Assembly (NCBI RefSeq): GCF_014251575.1
Contig: NZ_CP059191.1
Span: 248,001 to 312,000 of the forward strand
Source of the DNA: Blattabacterium cuenoti
Lineage (GTDB): Bacteria > Bacteroidota > Bacteroidia > Flavobacteriales > Blattabacteriaceae
Length of the DNA stretch: 64,000 bases
Direction of reading: 5' to 3'
In this document: in pieces, positions 1 through 8,196 of the stretch
Position numbering within the stretch: the first letter of the stretch is position 1
Layout: each line of letters opens with the position of its first letter
Position numbers and translations under genes: made by a program
The notes under the pieces: generated by a model
What the model was told of the DNA's origin: nothing
Seen by the model: only the letters and a program-made list of their open reading frames with translations
Databases searched by the model: none

Positions 1-1200
1 GTTAGGATATGATTTTTCTACAACATTTGGATCCTCGATTTGTAAAAAAGAAGAACATAATCCAAATGGGGAAAAAGACATTGCCATTCTGTGATCCTGA
101 TAAGTTTTTATTCTTACAAAAGAATTGATTCTCTTTCGAGAGAAATCTGTGATTTCTAAACAAGAATCTGTGATTTTCGTTATCACTCCAAATTTTAATA
201 ATTCTTCCTTTAATGCTAAAAGCCTATCTGTCTCTTTAATTTTTAATGTCTCTAATCCTTTTAAACTACACTTAATTCCAAGTGCAGCACAAGTAACAAC
301 AATAGTTTGTGCAATATCTGGAGTTTGATTTAAATTTAAATCAATGAATTTCTGTGAAAAAAAATTGAATTTTTTTTTCAACGTAATTTCATTTTTTTCA
401 AAAACAGTAGATATCCCAAAAGTTTTATCATATATAGAAGCTACTTCTCTATCTCCTTGTAAACTTTCATTGTTATATGAAGATAATGTGATGTGACTTT
501 TTTTTGAAACAGCCACCATTGAATAGTAGTAAGAAGCAGAACTCCAATCTGATTCTATATAAAAGTATTTTTTTCCTTCATATTTTTTTGGATAAATTTG
601 GATCACTTTTTCTTTCCAAGAGGTTTTTACTCCTGCTAAAGTTAGTAAATCAAAAGTCATCTTTATATATGGAATAGATGTTATTTTTCCTTCTAGATAA
701 ATTTCTAGTCCCGTTTTAAATTGACTAGCTATTAACATTAAAGAACTAATATACTGACTACTAATTTTTGCATCTATATCTATTTTTCCTCCTAAAATTT
801 CCTTTCCAAAAATTTTTATTGGTGGATATCCCTTTTTTTCCAAATAATAAATTTCAGATCCTAGTTCTCTTAGAGCTTTTACAAGTACAGAAATGGGTCT
901 TTCTTTCATTCTGTCTGATCCTGTTAAAACGACCTCTTTACCATTTTGAATAGCGAAATAAGAGGTTAGAAAACGCATAGCAGTTCCAGCATGATGAATA
1001 TCTAATATGTTAGAAGTACTATTTAAACTTTTTTTTAATATTTCTGTATCTTCACAATTTGAGAGATTATCGATTTGTATATCGTCCTTATAAATAGCCT
1101 TTAAAATTAAAAGACGATTAGACACACTTTTAGATCCAGTTATAGATATAGAACCGAATAAAGAATTTTTTTTTTTATAAATATTAATGTAAGAAGACAT
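1..1200 (-). CDS. aroA: 3-phosphoshikimate 1-carboxyvinyltransferase (EPSP synthase), partial
   Basis: Transfers enolpyruvate from PEP to shikimate-3-phosphate, the sixth step of the shikimate pathway. I translated the minus strand from ATG at 1200 and it stays open for 400 codons to the window edge, so the C-terminus is missing. The N-terminus has the expected GSKSVSNRLL motif, then the LTGSDRMKERP loop (residues about 112-122), then a DRLLALKEEL stretch and DHRMAMSF near the end of the visible part, all typical of EPSP synthases. It is the last gene of a minus-strand block, 3 bp after the MazG-like gene. Together with the DAHP synthase and tyrA genes at the other end of the window it points to retained aromatic amino acid synthesis. 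Confidence 0.93.
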   Translation of the reverse strand, partial: MSSYINIYKKKNSLFGSISITGSKSVSNRLLILKAIYKDDIQIDNLSNCEDTEILKKSLNSTSNILDIHHAGTAMRFLTSYFAIQNGKEVVLTGSDRMKERPISVLVKALRELGSEIYYLEKKGYPPIKIFGKEILGGKIDIDAKISSQYISSLMLIASQFKTGLEIYLEGKITSIPYIKMTFDLLTLAGVKTSWKEKVIQIYPKKYEGKKYFYIESDWSSASYYYSMVAVSKKSHITLSSYNNESLQGDREVASIYDKTFGISTVFEKNEITLKKKFNFFSQKFIDLNLNQTPDIAQTIVVTCAALGIKCSLKGLETLKIKETDRLLALKEELLKFGVITKITDSCLEITDFSRKRINSFVRIKTYQDHRMAMSFSPFGLCSSFLQIEDPNVVEKSYPN

Positions 1201-1203
1201 ATT

Positions 1204-1533
1204 TTATTTTAATTTTTCATTTTCATGATGTCTCGTATGATCTCTAATTTTTTTTTTCTTTAATTTTTTGTGAAAAGATTCTTCTAAATTAATTCCAGTT
1301 TGATTAGCTAAACAAACTAGAACAAATAAAACATCTGATAATTCTTCTCCAAGATCTTCATTTTTTTGACAATTTTTTTTTCTAGATTGCTCTCCATAGT
1401 ATCTAGCAATAATTCTAGAAACTTCACCAACTTCTTCCGATAAAAGAATAGTGTTGGTTAATACGTCGAAATAACGAACTCCATGATTCATAATCCAATT
1501 ATGAACCAATTTTTGTATATTTTTTATTTCCAA
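1204..1533 (-). CDS. MazG-like nucleotide pyrophosphohydrolase
   Basis: A 109-residue all-alpha NTP pyrophosphohydrolase of the MazG/dUTPase-like group, expected to hydrolyse non-canonical or damaged NTPs to NMP and pyrophosphate. The metal-binding acidic helices are visible as LLSEEVGEVSRII (about residues 31-43) and LGEELSDVLFVLVCLA (about 62-77), giving the EExxE and ExxD pattern of the family. Single-domain length fits short MazG-like proteins rather than the tandem E. coli MazG. It lies between the transketolase subunits and aroA on the same strand, with gaps of 3-4 bp, so co-transcription is likely. The exact substrate cannot be read from sequence. Confidence 0.8.
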   Translation of the reverse strand: MEIKNIQKLVHNWIMNHGVRYFDVLTNTILLSEEVGEVSRIIARYYGEQSRKKNCQKNEDLGEELSDVLFVLVCLANQTGINLEESFHKKLKKKKIRDHTRHHENEKLK

Positions 1534-1537
1534 AATT

Positions 1538-2506
1538 TTATTGATTTTTTTTTTTTTTCAATAAAAACTGTACATGATTGACAATAGAATCACGATCAAT
1601 ATTATATTTTTTCAAAAGTTCCATGGGTTTTCCGCTTTCTCCAAAAATATCATTAACAGCTACTAAACTTTGAGGAACAGAACATTTATGAGTGGTAAGT
1701 ATTCTTGCAACACTCTCTCCTAATCCTCCCCAATAATTGTGTTCTTCTGCAGTAACAATACATTTTGTCTTATTTACAGATTTTAAAATGGATTCTTCAT
1801 CCAACGGTTTGATTGTATGAATATTAATAACTTCACATTCTATTCCTTTTTCTTTGGACAAAATTTGAGAAGCTTCTAGAGATTCCCATACTAAATGTCC
1901 TGTGCAAACAATGGTTACATCTTTTCCTTCTGTTAAAAAAACAGCTTTTCCGATTTCAAATATTTGATCCTCATCTGTAAAATTAGCTACAGCAGGACGT
2001 CCAAAACGTAAATATACTGGACCTAAATAATTAGCTATAGACAAAGTAGCAGCATAAGTTTGATTATAATCACACGTGTTAATAACAGTCATTCCAGGTA
2101 ACATTTTCATCATTCCAATATCTTCTAAACTTTGATGCGTAGCACCATCTTCTCCTAAAGTTAATCCAGAATGAGAAGCACATATTTTTACGTTTTTATA
2201 AGAATAAGCAATAGATTGACGTATTTGATCGTAGACACGGGATGTGGAAAAATTGGCAAACGTTCCAGTAAACGGAATATATTTTCCAATGCTGAGTCCA
2301 GCTGCTATACCAATCATATTTGCTTCTGCTATTCCTATTTGAAAAAATCTTTCTGGAAATTCTTTAGAAAATTGATTCATAAATAAAGAGCTAGTCAAAT
2401 CTGCACACAATGCTACCACTTGATTATTTGTTCTTCCCAAAAAAGTCAAAGCTTTACCAAAACCAGCTCTAGTTTCTTTTAGACCTTTATTTTCATATTT
2501 TTTCAT
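1538..2506 (-). CDS. tktB: transketolase, C-terminal subunit
   Basis: Second half of a split transketolase (322 aa) carrying the pyrimidine-binding (Pyr) and C-terminal domains. It forms the enzyme with the N-terminal subunit encoded 19 bp upstream. Visible family features include FPERFFQIGIAEANMIGIAAGLS with the catalytic Glu that activates thiamine diphosphate (around residue 59), HSGLTLGEDGATHQSLEDI, and the C-terminal TAEEHNYWGGLG segment. Split transketolases are usual in Bacteroidota. In the non-oxidative pentose phosphate pathway it helps supply erythrose-4-phosphate for aromatic synthesis. The last codons (KKKKNQ) are written in a run of 14 A on the coding strand, where slippage would alter only the extreme tail. 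Confidence 0.92.
   Translation of the reverse strand: MKKYENKGLKETRAGFGKALTFLGRTNNQVVALCADLTSSLFMNQFSKEFPERFFQIGIAEANMIGIAAGLSIGKYIPFTGTFANFSTSRVYDQIRQSIAYSYKNVKICASHSGLTLGEDGATHQSLEDIGMMKMLPGMTVINTCDYNQTYAATLSIANYLGPVYLRFGRPAVANFTDEDQIFEIGKAVFLTEGKDVTIVCTGHLVWESLEASQILSKEKGIECEVINIHTIKPLDEESILKSVNKTKCIVTAEEHNYWGGLGESVARILTTHKCSVPQSLVAVNDIFGESGKPMELLKKYNIDRDSIVNHVQFLLKKKKNQ
1545..1558 (-). repeat. poly(A)14 tract (coding strand) at the 3' end of the transketolase C-subunit gene
   Basis: Fourteen consecutive T on the plus strand, that is 14 A in the coding sense, encode the Lys run before the terminal Asn-Gln. The reading frame stays intact. It is a useful comparison for the shorter tracts that break murD and mvaD, because here an indel would be nearly neutral. 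Confidence 0.9.
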
Positions 2507-2525
2507 ATACTATTGTTTTTTTTGA

Positions 2526-3389
2526 TCAATCAAATAAGGGATAATCTATTAAAGAGGTTTCATGAAGTTGAGATAAAGCTCTTTCTAATTCTTCTTTATT
2601 AGGATATTTTCCATGCCATGCATTATTTCCTACCATAAAATCTACACCGTATCCCATTTGAGTATATAGTATAATTAAAACAGGTTTTCCTTTTCCAGTT
2701 TCATTTTTTGCTATTTTTAAAACCTCAATCACTTTTTCAATATTGTTTCCTTCTAATTCTTCTAAAACTTTCCAATCGAAGGATTCAAATTTTTTTTTCA
2801 AGTTACCAAGAGGTAATACTTCATCTGTTGTTCCATCTATTTGTTGTCCATTGTAATCAATAGTTGCTATATAATTATCTATATTTCTGGATCCTGCATA
2901 TAATATAGATTCCCAAATTTGTCCTTCATTTAACTCTCCATCTCCATGTAAACTATAAATTATTCTATGAAATTCTTTATTCAATTTTTTTGATAAAGCT
3001 GCACCAATAGCCACAGACATTCCTTGTCCTAGAGAACCAGAGGAAATACGGACACCGGGTAATCCTCTATGTACAGATGGATGTCCTTGTAAACGTGAAT
3101 TTAATTTTCTAAAAGTAGATAATTCTTTTACTGAAAAAAACCCAGAACGAGCCAGTATACTATAATAAACAGGAGAAATGTGTCCATTAGATAGAAAAAA
3201 AAGGTCCTCTCCTTCTCCATCCATAGAAAATTTTTTTGGATTATAATGCATTATCTCTTGATATAAAGCTACAAAATATTCTGTACACCCCAAAGATCCA
3301 CCTGGATGCCCAGATTTTGCATCATTGACCATTCGCAAAATATCTCTTCTAACTTGAGAACATAAATCCTTTAAATAACGTACATTCAT
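2526..3389 (-). CDS. tktA: transketolase, N-terminal subunit
   Basis: Thiamine-diphosphate-binding PP domain of the split transketolase (287 aa). Clear motifs are DAKSGHPGGSLGCTEYFVAL (about 23-42), HISPVYYSILARSG, LGQGMSVAIGAALSKK and the ThDP/Mg motif GDGELNEGQIWES (about 148-160), followed by TIDYNGQQIDG. Position and orientation directly before the C-terminal subunit support a two-gene operon with MazG and aroA downstream. The product moves two-carbon units between sugar phosphates and links glycolysis to erythrose-4-phosphate and ribose-5-phosphate supply. A TACTTTTG box (3454-3461, minus strand) lies 64 bp upstream and may be the promoter. Confidence 0.93.
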   Translation of the reverse strand: MNVRYLKDLCSQVRRDILRMVNDAKSGHPGGSLGCTEYFVALYQEIMHYNPKKFSMDGEGEDLFFLSNGHISPVYYSILARSGFFSVKELSTFRKLNSRLQGHPSVHRGLPGVRISSGSLGQGMSVAIGAALSKKLNKEFHRIIYSLHGDGELNEGQIWESILYAGSRNIDNYIATIDYNGQQIDGTTDEVLPLGNLKKKFESFDWKVLEELEGNNIEKVIEVLKIAKNETGKGKPVLIILYTQMGYGVDFMVGNNAWHGKYPNKEELERALSQLHETSLIDYPLFD

Positions 3390-3453
3390 TTTTATTTATT
3401 CAATTTTTTAACAAATTTTTGTTTGTATATTTTCGTAATTTCGTTTAATTATA

Positions 3454-3461
3454 CAAAAGTA
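3454..3461 (-). promoter_or_regulatory. possible Bacteroidota -7 promoter box for the transketolase operon
   Basis: TACTTTTG on the minus strand matches the Bacteroidota -7 consensus TAnnTTTG, 64 bp before the transketolase start. I see no TTTG at the usual distance upstream, so this is a weak call. Confidence 0.3.
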
Positions 3462-3476
3462 ACAATTAATTAAATT

Positions 3477-3917
3477 ATGAGTATTCTAAATAGAAAGGCA
3501 AAATTCCAATATCATTTTTTAGAATATTATATAGCTGGAATACAACTGTTTGGAACAGAAGTTAAATCAATTAGACAAAAAAAAGTCAATATTATGGAAA
3601 GTTTTTGTCAAATGATACATGGAGAATTGTATTCTATGAATATGTACATATCGGAATACAAATTTGGAACCAACTGTAATCATTCAATCAGAAGAGAAAG
3701 GAAATTATTATTGAAAAAAAAAGAATTGAAAAAAATAGATAAAAAACTGAAAAACAAAGGATTAACTATTGTTCCCATTGAGTTATTTTTTAATAGTAAG
3801 GGATATATAAAAGTGAAAATAGTTTTGGCTAAGGGGAAAAAAATATATGATAAACGTGAATCTTTACGAAAGAGAGATTCTTTGAGGGAAATTAAACAAT
3901 CTTTAAAAATTATTTAA
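3477..3917 (+). CDS. smpB: SsrA-binding protein SmpB
   Basis: A 146-residue tmRNA partner needed for trans-translation and release of stalled ribosomes. The start NRKAKFQYHFLEYYIAGIQL and the following GTEVKSIRQKKVNIMESFC match the SmpB beta-barrel core. The basic C-terminal tail (AKGKKIYDKRESLRKRDS) is the usual segment that enters the mRNA channel. Length is normal for the family. It is a single gene facing away from the transketolase operon. No tmRNA gene is present in this window, so ssrA must lie elsewhere. Confidence 0.92.
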   Translation: MSILNRKAKFQYHFLEYYIAGIQLFGTEVKSIRQKKVNIMESFCQMIHGELYSMNMYISEYKFGTNCNHSIRRERKLLLKKKELKKIDKKLKNKGLTIVPIELFFNSKGYIKVKIVLAKGKKIYDKRESLRKRDSLREIKQSLKII

Positions 3918-3937
3918 TAATTAAAAATTGTATTTAA

Positions 3938-3967
3938 TTTGTTTTTGAAATCAAATATTTATATTTG
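3938..3967 (+). promoter_or_regulatory. Bacteroidota-type promoter for ompA
   Basis: TTTG at 3938-3941 and TATATTTG at 3960-3967, separated by 18 bp, resemble the Bacteroidota sigma-ABfr promoter (TTTG, about 19-21 bp, TAnnTTTG). The box ends 26 bp before the ompA start. The spacing is one base short of the usual range. Confidence 0.5.
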
Positions 3968-3993
3968 TTTAGATTCAAAGAAATTATAGTTTT

Positions 3994-5205
3994 ATGAAAA
4001 ACGTCAATTTTTTTATTATTGCTTTATTCGCTTTTTTTTCGTCTGTGTTTTCCCAAGATTCGAAAGAAAAATGGTTTGTTCGAATAGGAGCACACGATAT
4101 TAATTATTATCCTATCAAATCTCCTTTTAAAGGTTTTTTTCTTAAAAAGAATAATAGTTTTAATCCTATTATTTCTAATATAGAATTAGAGCATAATGTC
4201 AAAAAACATATCGGGTTATATTTAGATGCATCATTAGGTTTGGTAGAGAATAACAGATGGAGAATAGGAAAGGTTACTTTCGTAAAATTGAGTCATGGGG
4301 TAAACTTATACATTTTTCCTCATTATAAGATTGATCCCTATTTGCGATTAGGTGCAGGGTATCATAAATTTAATGGTTACATAGACAGAGAGTTAAGAAT
4401 TTCAGATACAAAATATTTTAAAACAAATAAAAAGGATTTTTTTGTATTAGACGGTGGATTAGGTTTAAATTTATGGATCGTTTCTAATTTTGGAATTAAT
4501 GTACAAAGTACTTATAATCAAGTTTTTGCTTATCAATCAAGTGACTTTTTGAATTTTTGGAAACATAATATAGGAGTCATTTTCCGTTTTGGAAATTTAA
4601 AGTTATCAGAGGATAATAAGGATAAAAATCAAGAAAATAAAAAAATAGTAGAAATCAATAAAGATAATTCTTATTTTCCATCAGTAATGGAAGAGAAAAA
4701 AGAAGAAGAAAAAATTTGTTGTCAGAATAAAAATCAAAAAGATTCAGATAATGATGGAATCTTAGATCAAGAAGATTTATGTCCAAATCAATTTGGATTG
4801 AAAAAATTCAAGGGTTGTCCTGATACCGATTCAGATAATATTCCGGATAATGAAGATAAATGTCCTAAAAAATTTGGAAAAAAAGAAAATAAGGGATGTC
4901 CTAATGTAGTTTTTAATCCTGTTTTATTTGGTTGGGCTAAATTTTCATTATCCCCTCGTTCTATAGCTGTCGTTAATGAAATAGCTGAAATCATGATTAA
5001 TGTTCTTCCAAATTCTAAATTTTATATATCTGGATATACAGATGGGAAACATAATAAATCTTTGTCTCTAAAAAGAGCAAATTCAGTATTTGAGGCTTTG
5101 GTTTCTAAAGGAGTCGATCCTTCTAGAATAGAAGTGAGAGGATTGGGAGGAAAAAAATATAATAAAAAAGGACGACGTGTTGAAATAACAATACGAAAGT
5201 CATGA
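3994..5205 (+). CDS. OmpA-family outer membrane protein with TSP3 repeats
   Basis: A 403-residue outer membrane protein. Residues 1-20 form a signal peptide ending VFSQ. Residues about 25-200 look like an eight-stranded barrel with alternating aromatic strands (FVRIGAHDINYY, YLRLGAGYHKF). Residues about 245-305 carry thrombospondin type 3 repeats of the DSDNDGILDQEDLCP type, which bind calcium. The C-terminal OmpA/MotB domain (about 310-403) has FYISGYTDG and GRRVEI motifs that bind peptidoglycan. This is the standard Bacteroidota OmpA architecture. It anchors the outer membrane to the wall made by the dcw gene products. It has its own promoter-like sequence upstream and a strong hairpin terminator just after the stop. 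Confidence 0.9.
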   Translation: MKNVNFFIIALFAFFSSVFSQDSKEKWFVRIGAHDINYYPIKSPFKGFFLKKNNSFNPIISNIELEHNVKKHIGLYLDASLGLVENNRWRIGKVTFVKLSHGVNLYIFPHYKIDPYLRLGAGYHKFNGYIDRELRISDTKYFKTNKKDFFVLDGGLGLNLWIVSNFGINVQSTYNQVFAYQSSDFLNFWKHNIGVIFRFGNLKLSEDNKDKNQENKKIVEINKDNSYFPSVMEEKKEEEKICCQNKNQKDSDNDGILDQEDLCPNQFGLKKFKGCPDTDSDNIPDNEDKCPKKFGKKENKGCPNVVFNPVLFGWAKFSLSPRSIAVVNEIAEIMINVLPNSKFYISGYTDGKHNKSLSLKRANSVFEALVSKGVDPSRIEVRGLGGKKYNKKGRRVEITIRKS

Positions 5206-5207
5206 AT

Positions 5208-5239
5208 AAAAAAACCTCTTGGTTTCAAGAGGTTTTTTT
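5208..5239. terminator. bidirectional intrinsic terminator between ompA and tatC
   Basis: CCTCTT (5215-5220) pairs with AAGAGG (5227-5232) around a six-base loop, flanked by seven A on the left and seven T on the right. The stem therefore extends to 13 bp and works in both directions. It starts 3 bp after the ompA stop. The tatC stop codon (5225-5227) lies inside the loop and the 3' arm. Confidence 0.85.
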
Positions 5240-6025
5240 ATTTACAAAAAACGATACATATATACTTACTTGATAAAGTAGTAACAGAGGAATGAAAACA
5301 ATTATTGTGCTTAAAATATCTCCAGGTGTAATAGCAGAAGCTATAATTAACATTATGAGAAAAGCATGTTTTCTGTATTTTATTAAAAAAGTATAGGAAA
5401 TCAATTCCATTTTAGTAAGAATAAATATGAAAAATGGAAATAAAAAAATAATTCCCATAGACAGTACGGAATGTATGATTAAAGAGATATAGTCCGATAA
5501 ATCAAATATATTTTTCGGAACGCGACTTATTCTAAAAGAATATCCAAAATGAATTAAAAATGGACATAACACAAAATAACCAAAAAGAACTCCTAATCCA
5601 AATAGAATGGTTACTATTATGAGGATCGCTCTGGAATATTTTTTTTCTTCATCCGATAGAGCAGGTCTAATAAATTTCCAAAACTCATAAAAAACATAAG
5701 GAGATGATAAAATAACTCCTCCTATAAAACAAGTCCATACATAAATGTTGAATTGTCCAAATATTTGTCTATTTTGTATTTCCAAATCTCTAGATAAAAA
5801 AGAAACAGGATTCAAATGAATACCTAAAAAGGTATTTGCTAATTTATAAAATATACGGTAAGTAATGAAATCAGTTTTGGATGGACCGAAAATAATGTAA
5901 TCAAATATAATATTTTTATTATTCATTAAAATAATCATTGCAATGATTATTGCACAAAAACAATGAATAATATGTTTTCTCAGTACTTCAATGTGTTTCC
6001 AAAACGACATTTTATTTTCTTTCAT
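5225..6025 (-). CDS. tatC: Sec-independent protein translocase TatC
   Basis: Multi-spanning inner membrane receptor of the twin-arginine translocase (266 aa), which recognises RR signal peptides and exports folded proteins. The N-terminal FWKHIEVLRKHI corresponds to the FxxHLxELR signature. About six hydrophobic helices follow, including NIYVWTCFIGGVILSSPYVF and FYEFWKFIRPALSDEEKKYS, a conserved TatC loop. Family length is normal. No tatA/B homolog is present in the window. It is convergent with ompA and its stop codon sits within the shared terminator. Confidence 0.92.
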   Translation of the reverse strand: MKENKMSFWKHIEVLRKHIIHCFCAIIIAMIILMNNKNIIFDYIIFGPSKTDFITYRIFYKLANTFLGIHLNPVSFLSRDLEIQNRQIFGQFNIYVWTCFIGGVILSSPYVFYEFWKFIRPALSDEEKKYSRAILIIVTILFGLGVLFGYFVLCPFLIHFGYSFRISRVPKNIFDLSDYISLIIHSVLSMGIIFLFPFFIFILTKMELISYTFLIKYRKHAFLIMLIIASAITPGDILSTIIVFIPLLLLYQVSIYVSFFVNKKTS

Positions 6026-6110
6026 TTATTCATTAAAATTGATAACTAAAAATGATTAAATTTATCATAATACTGATAAAAATTGTAATTTTAATGTTAA
6101 AATTAAATCA

Positions 6111-7127
6111 ATGAAATGTGGAATTATTGGTCTTCCAAATACAGGAAAATCAACATTTTTTAACTTTATTTCTAACTCAAAAGCTTTATCAGATAATTTT
6201 CCTTTTTGTACCATAGAACCTAATTATGGAGTTACAAAAGTTCCAGATCAAAGGCTATATGAACTCAAAGAAATCGTTCAACCAATGAATTCAATTCCAT
6301 CAGAAATCAAAATAGTAGATATAGCTGGTCTCATAAAAGGTTCCCATAAAGGAGATGGATTGGGAAATAAATTTTTATCTCATGTTCGTGAAACAAATGT
6401 AATCATCCATATGATACGTTTTTTTCACGACATGAGCGTTCTTCATGTAGAAGGATCTATAAATCCTATTAGAGACAAAGAAATTATTGACATGGAATTA
6501 CAGTTAAAAGATCTAGAGACAATAGAAAGTAGATTAGAAAAGATCACAAAGAAAAACAAAATTAATCAATCTATAAATACACTTCAAAAAGTTTTTTCTT
6601 TTTTAAAGAGAGGAAAAAATATTAGAATGTATCCATTGAAAGAAGAAGAAAAAAAACATATAAAGGATTTGCAGTTATTAACTATTAAACCTGTTCTTTA
6701 TATATGTAATATTGATGAAAAATTGAATAATAAGACTCATTTACATATAAAAAATCTGAAAAAGATAGTAAAGATGGAGAATTCTCCTTTAGTCGTTTTA
6801 TCGTTGAAAAAAAATTGTATTTCCTATGAGGTAGACCAAATTCTGAGAGAAGCCTATAAATTATTAAACTTGCAAAGTTTTTTTACGATAGGAAAAAAAG
6901 AAATACGAGCTTGGTCTGTACACAATCAATGTACAGCTTATGAAGCTTCTTCAGTCATTCATACAGATTTTAAAAAAGGATTTATCAAAGCAGAAGTCAT
7001 TCATTATAATGATTTTATAAAATATAGATCAGAAGAAAAAGTAAAAAAGGCGGGAAAAATTTTTTTGGCAGGAAAGAATTATTTCATTCAAGATGGAGAT
7101 ATCATTCGTTTTCGATTTAATCGATAA
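6111..7127 (+). CDS. ychF: redox-regulated ATPase YchF (Obg family)
   Basis: Universal P-loop NTPase associated with ribosomes; family members prefer ATP over GTP. The P-loop is GLPNTGKSTFFN (about residues 7-18), switch II is DIAGLIKGSHKGDGLGNKFL, and NIDE replaces the canonical NKxD G4 motif, as is normal for YchF. The C-terminal TGS-like domain contains FFTIGKKEIRAWSV and AGKIFLAGKNYFIQDGDIIRFRFN. At 338 residues it is about 25 shorter than the usual 363, probably from loss in the helical region. It overlaps the convergent M42 peptidase gene by 11 bp. Confidence 0.92.
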   Translation: MKCGIIGLPNTGKSTFFNFISNSKALSDNFPFCTIEPNYGVTKVPDQRLYELKEIVQPMNSIPSEIKIVDIAGLIKGSHKGDGLGNKFLSHVRETNVIIHMIRFFHDMSVLHVEGSINPIRDKEIIDMELQLKDLETIESRLEKITKKNKINQSINTLQKVFSFLKRGKNIRMYPLKEEEKKHIKDLQLLTIKPVLYICNIDEKLNNKTHLHIKNLKKIVKMENSPLVVLSLKKNCISYEVDQILREAYKLLNLQSFFTIGKKEIRAWSVHNQCTAYEASSVIHTDFKKGFIKAEVIHYNDFIKYRSEEKVKKAGKIFLAGKNYFIQDGDIIRFRFNR

Positions 7128-8196
7128 AAAATTTTTTATTAATTTCTTGTAAAGTCTCAAAAATTAATAATATAGTTTTCTCTACATCTTTTTTATGAAC
7201 CATTTCTACTGTAGTATGCATGTATTTTAGAGGAATGGATATTAAAGCAGATGTGACTCCCTTATTGGAATAAGCAAAAGCATCTGTATCTGTTCCTGTA
7301 TATCTAGATGAAACTAAACGTTGAAAAAGGATTTTTTTACTGTCAGCAGTATTAATAATAAGTTCTCTAATATTTTTTTGTATTGATGGAGCATATCCAA
7401 TGACAGGTCCTAATCCACATTTAATATCTCCTTGTATTTTTTTATCAATCATAGGACTATATGTATCATGCGTTACATCCGTAACAATAGCCATATTTGG
7501 TTGTATGGTTTGAGAAATCATTTTAGCACCTCTCAATCCCACTTCTTCTTGAACAGAATTAACTATGTATAATCCAAATTTTAAATGAACATCATTTTCC
7601 ATGATCATCTTTGCAATTTCTGCTATTATGAAACCTCCTATTTTATTATCTAATGCTCTAGAGACAAAATAATTGTGATTCATAATAAAAAAATCATCAG
7701 GATAAGTAATAATACAACCTACATAAACTCCTAGATTGATTGCTTCAGTTTTACTGGAAACACCAATATCCACAAAGATATTATCTATACTAGGATATTT
7801 TTCTTCTGAAGATTTTCTTGTATGAATAGCGGGCCATCCAAATACTCCATGAACAAATCCTTTTTCTGTATGAATAATGACTCTTTTAGATGGAGCAATT
7901 TGATGATCGGATCCTCCATTACGAGAAACATATATAATGCCTTCTTCGGTGATATAATTAACATACCAAGATATTTCATCAACATGAGCTTCAATGATTA
8001 ATTTATATGTAGAATTCGGATTGATGATTCCTACTGCTGTTCCATATAAATCTGTTTGAATTTTTTCTACATAAGAATTAATGTAATTTATCCATATTTT
8101 TTGTCCTTCACTTTCACATCCTGTTGGAGAAGAACTATTTAAATATTTTTTAAGAAATTTTAAAGAATCACTACTAATTGAATAATTACTTTTCAT
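7117..8196 (-). CDS. M42 family metallopeptidase (glutamyl/cellulase-like aminopeptidase)
   Basis: A 359-residue dinuclear zinc aminopeptidase of the M42/FrvX group, acting in the cytosol on peptides. Metal-site motifs are visible: EAHVDEI (H71, D73), ALDNKIGG (D183), VQEEVGLRGA (E217/E218), VTDVTHD (D240) and the C-terminal YMHTTVEMV histidine. Peptide recycling may supply amino acids in a symbiont. It overlaps dapF by 4 bp (ATGA), so the two are probably co-translated. Its 3' end overlaps ychF on the other strand. Substrate preference cannot be inferred. Confidence 0.88.
   Translation of the reverse strand: MKSNYSISSDSLKFLKKYLNSSSPTGCESEGQKIWINYINSYVEKIQTDLYGTAVGIINPNSTYKLIIEAHVDEISWYVNYITEEGIIYVSRNGGSDHQIAPSKRVIIHTEKGFVHGVFGWPAIHTRKSSEEKYPSIDNIFVDIGVSSKTEAINLGVYVGCIITYPDDFFIMNHNYFVSRALDNKIGGFIIAEIAKMIMENDVHLKFGLYIVNSVQEEVGLRGAKMISQTIQPNMAIVTDVTHDTYSPMIDKKIQGDIKCGLGPVIGYAPSIQKNIRELIINTADSKKILFQRLVSSRYTGTDTDAFAYSNKGVTSALISIPLKYMHTTVEMVHKKDVEKTILLIFETLQEINKKFFID

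Noticed and set aside
768..953. Plus-strand open frame inside aroA, and similar antisense frames throughout
   Set aside because: These hydrophobic or low-complexity frames are antisense shadows of clear genes and show no motifs or start context.
7122..7140. Perfect AT palindrome at the ychF/M42 junction
   Set aside because: The sequence is only A and T with no loop. Such runs are common at this base composition, so a terminator call is not supported.
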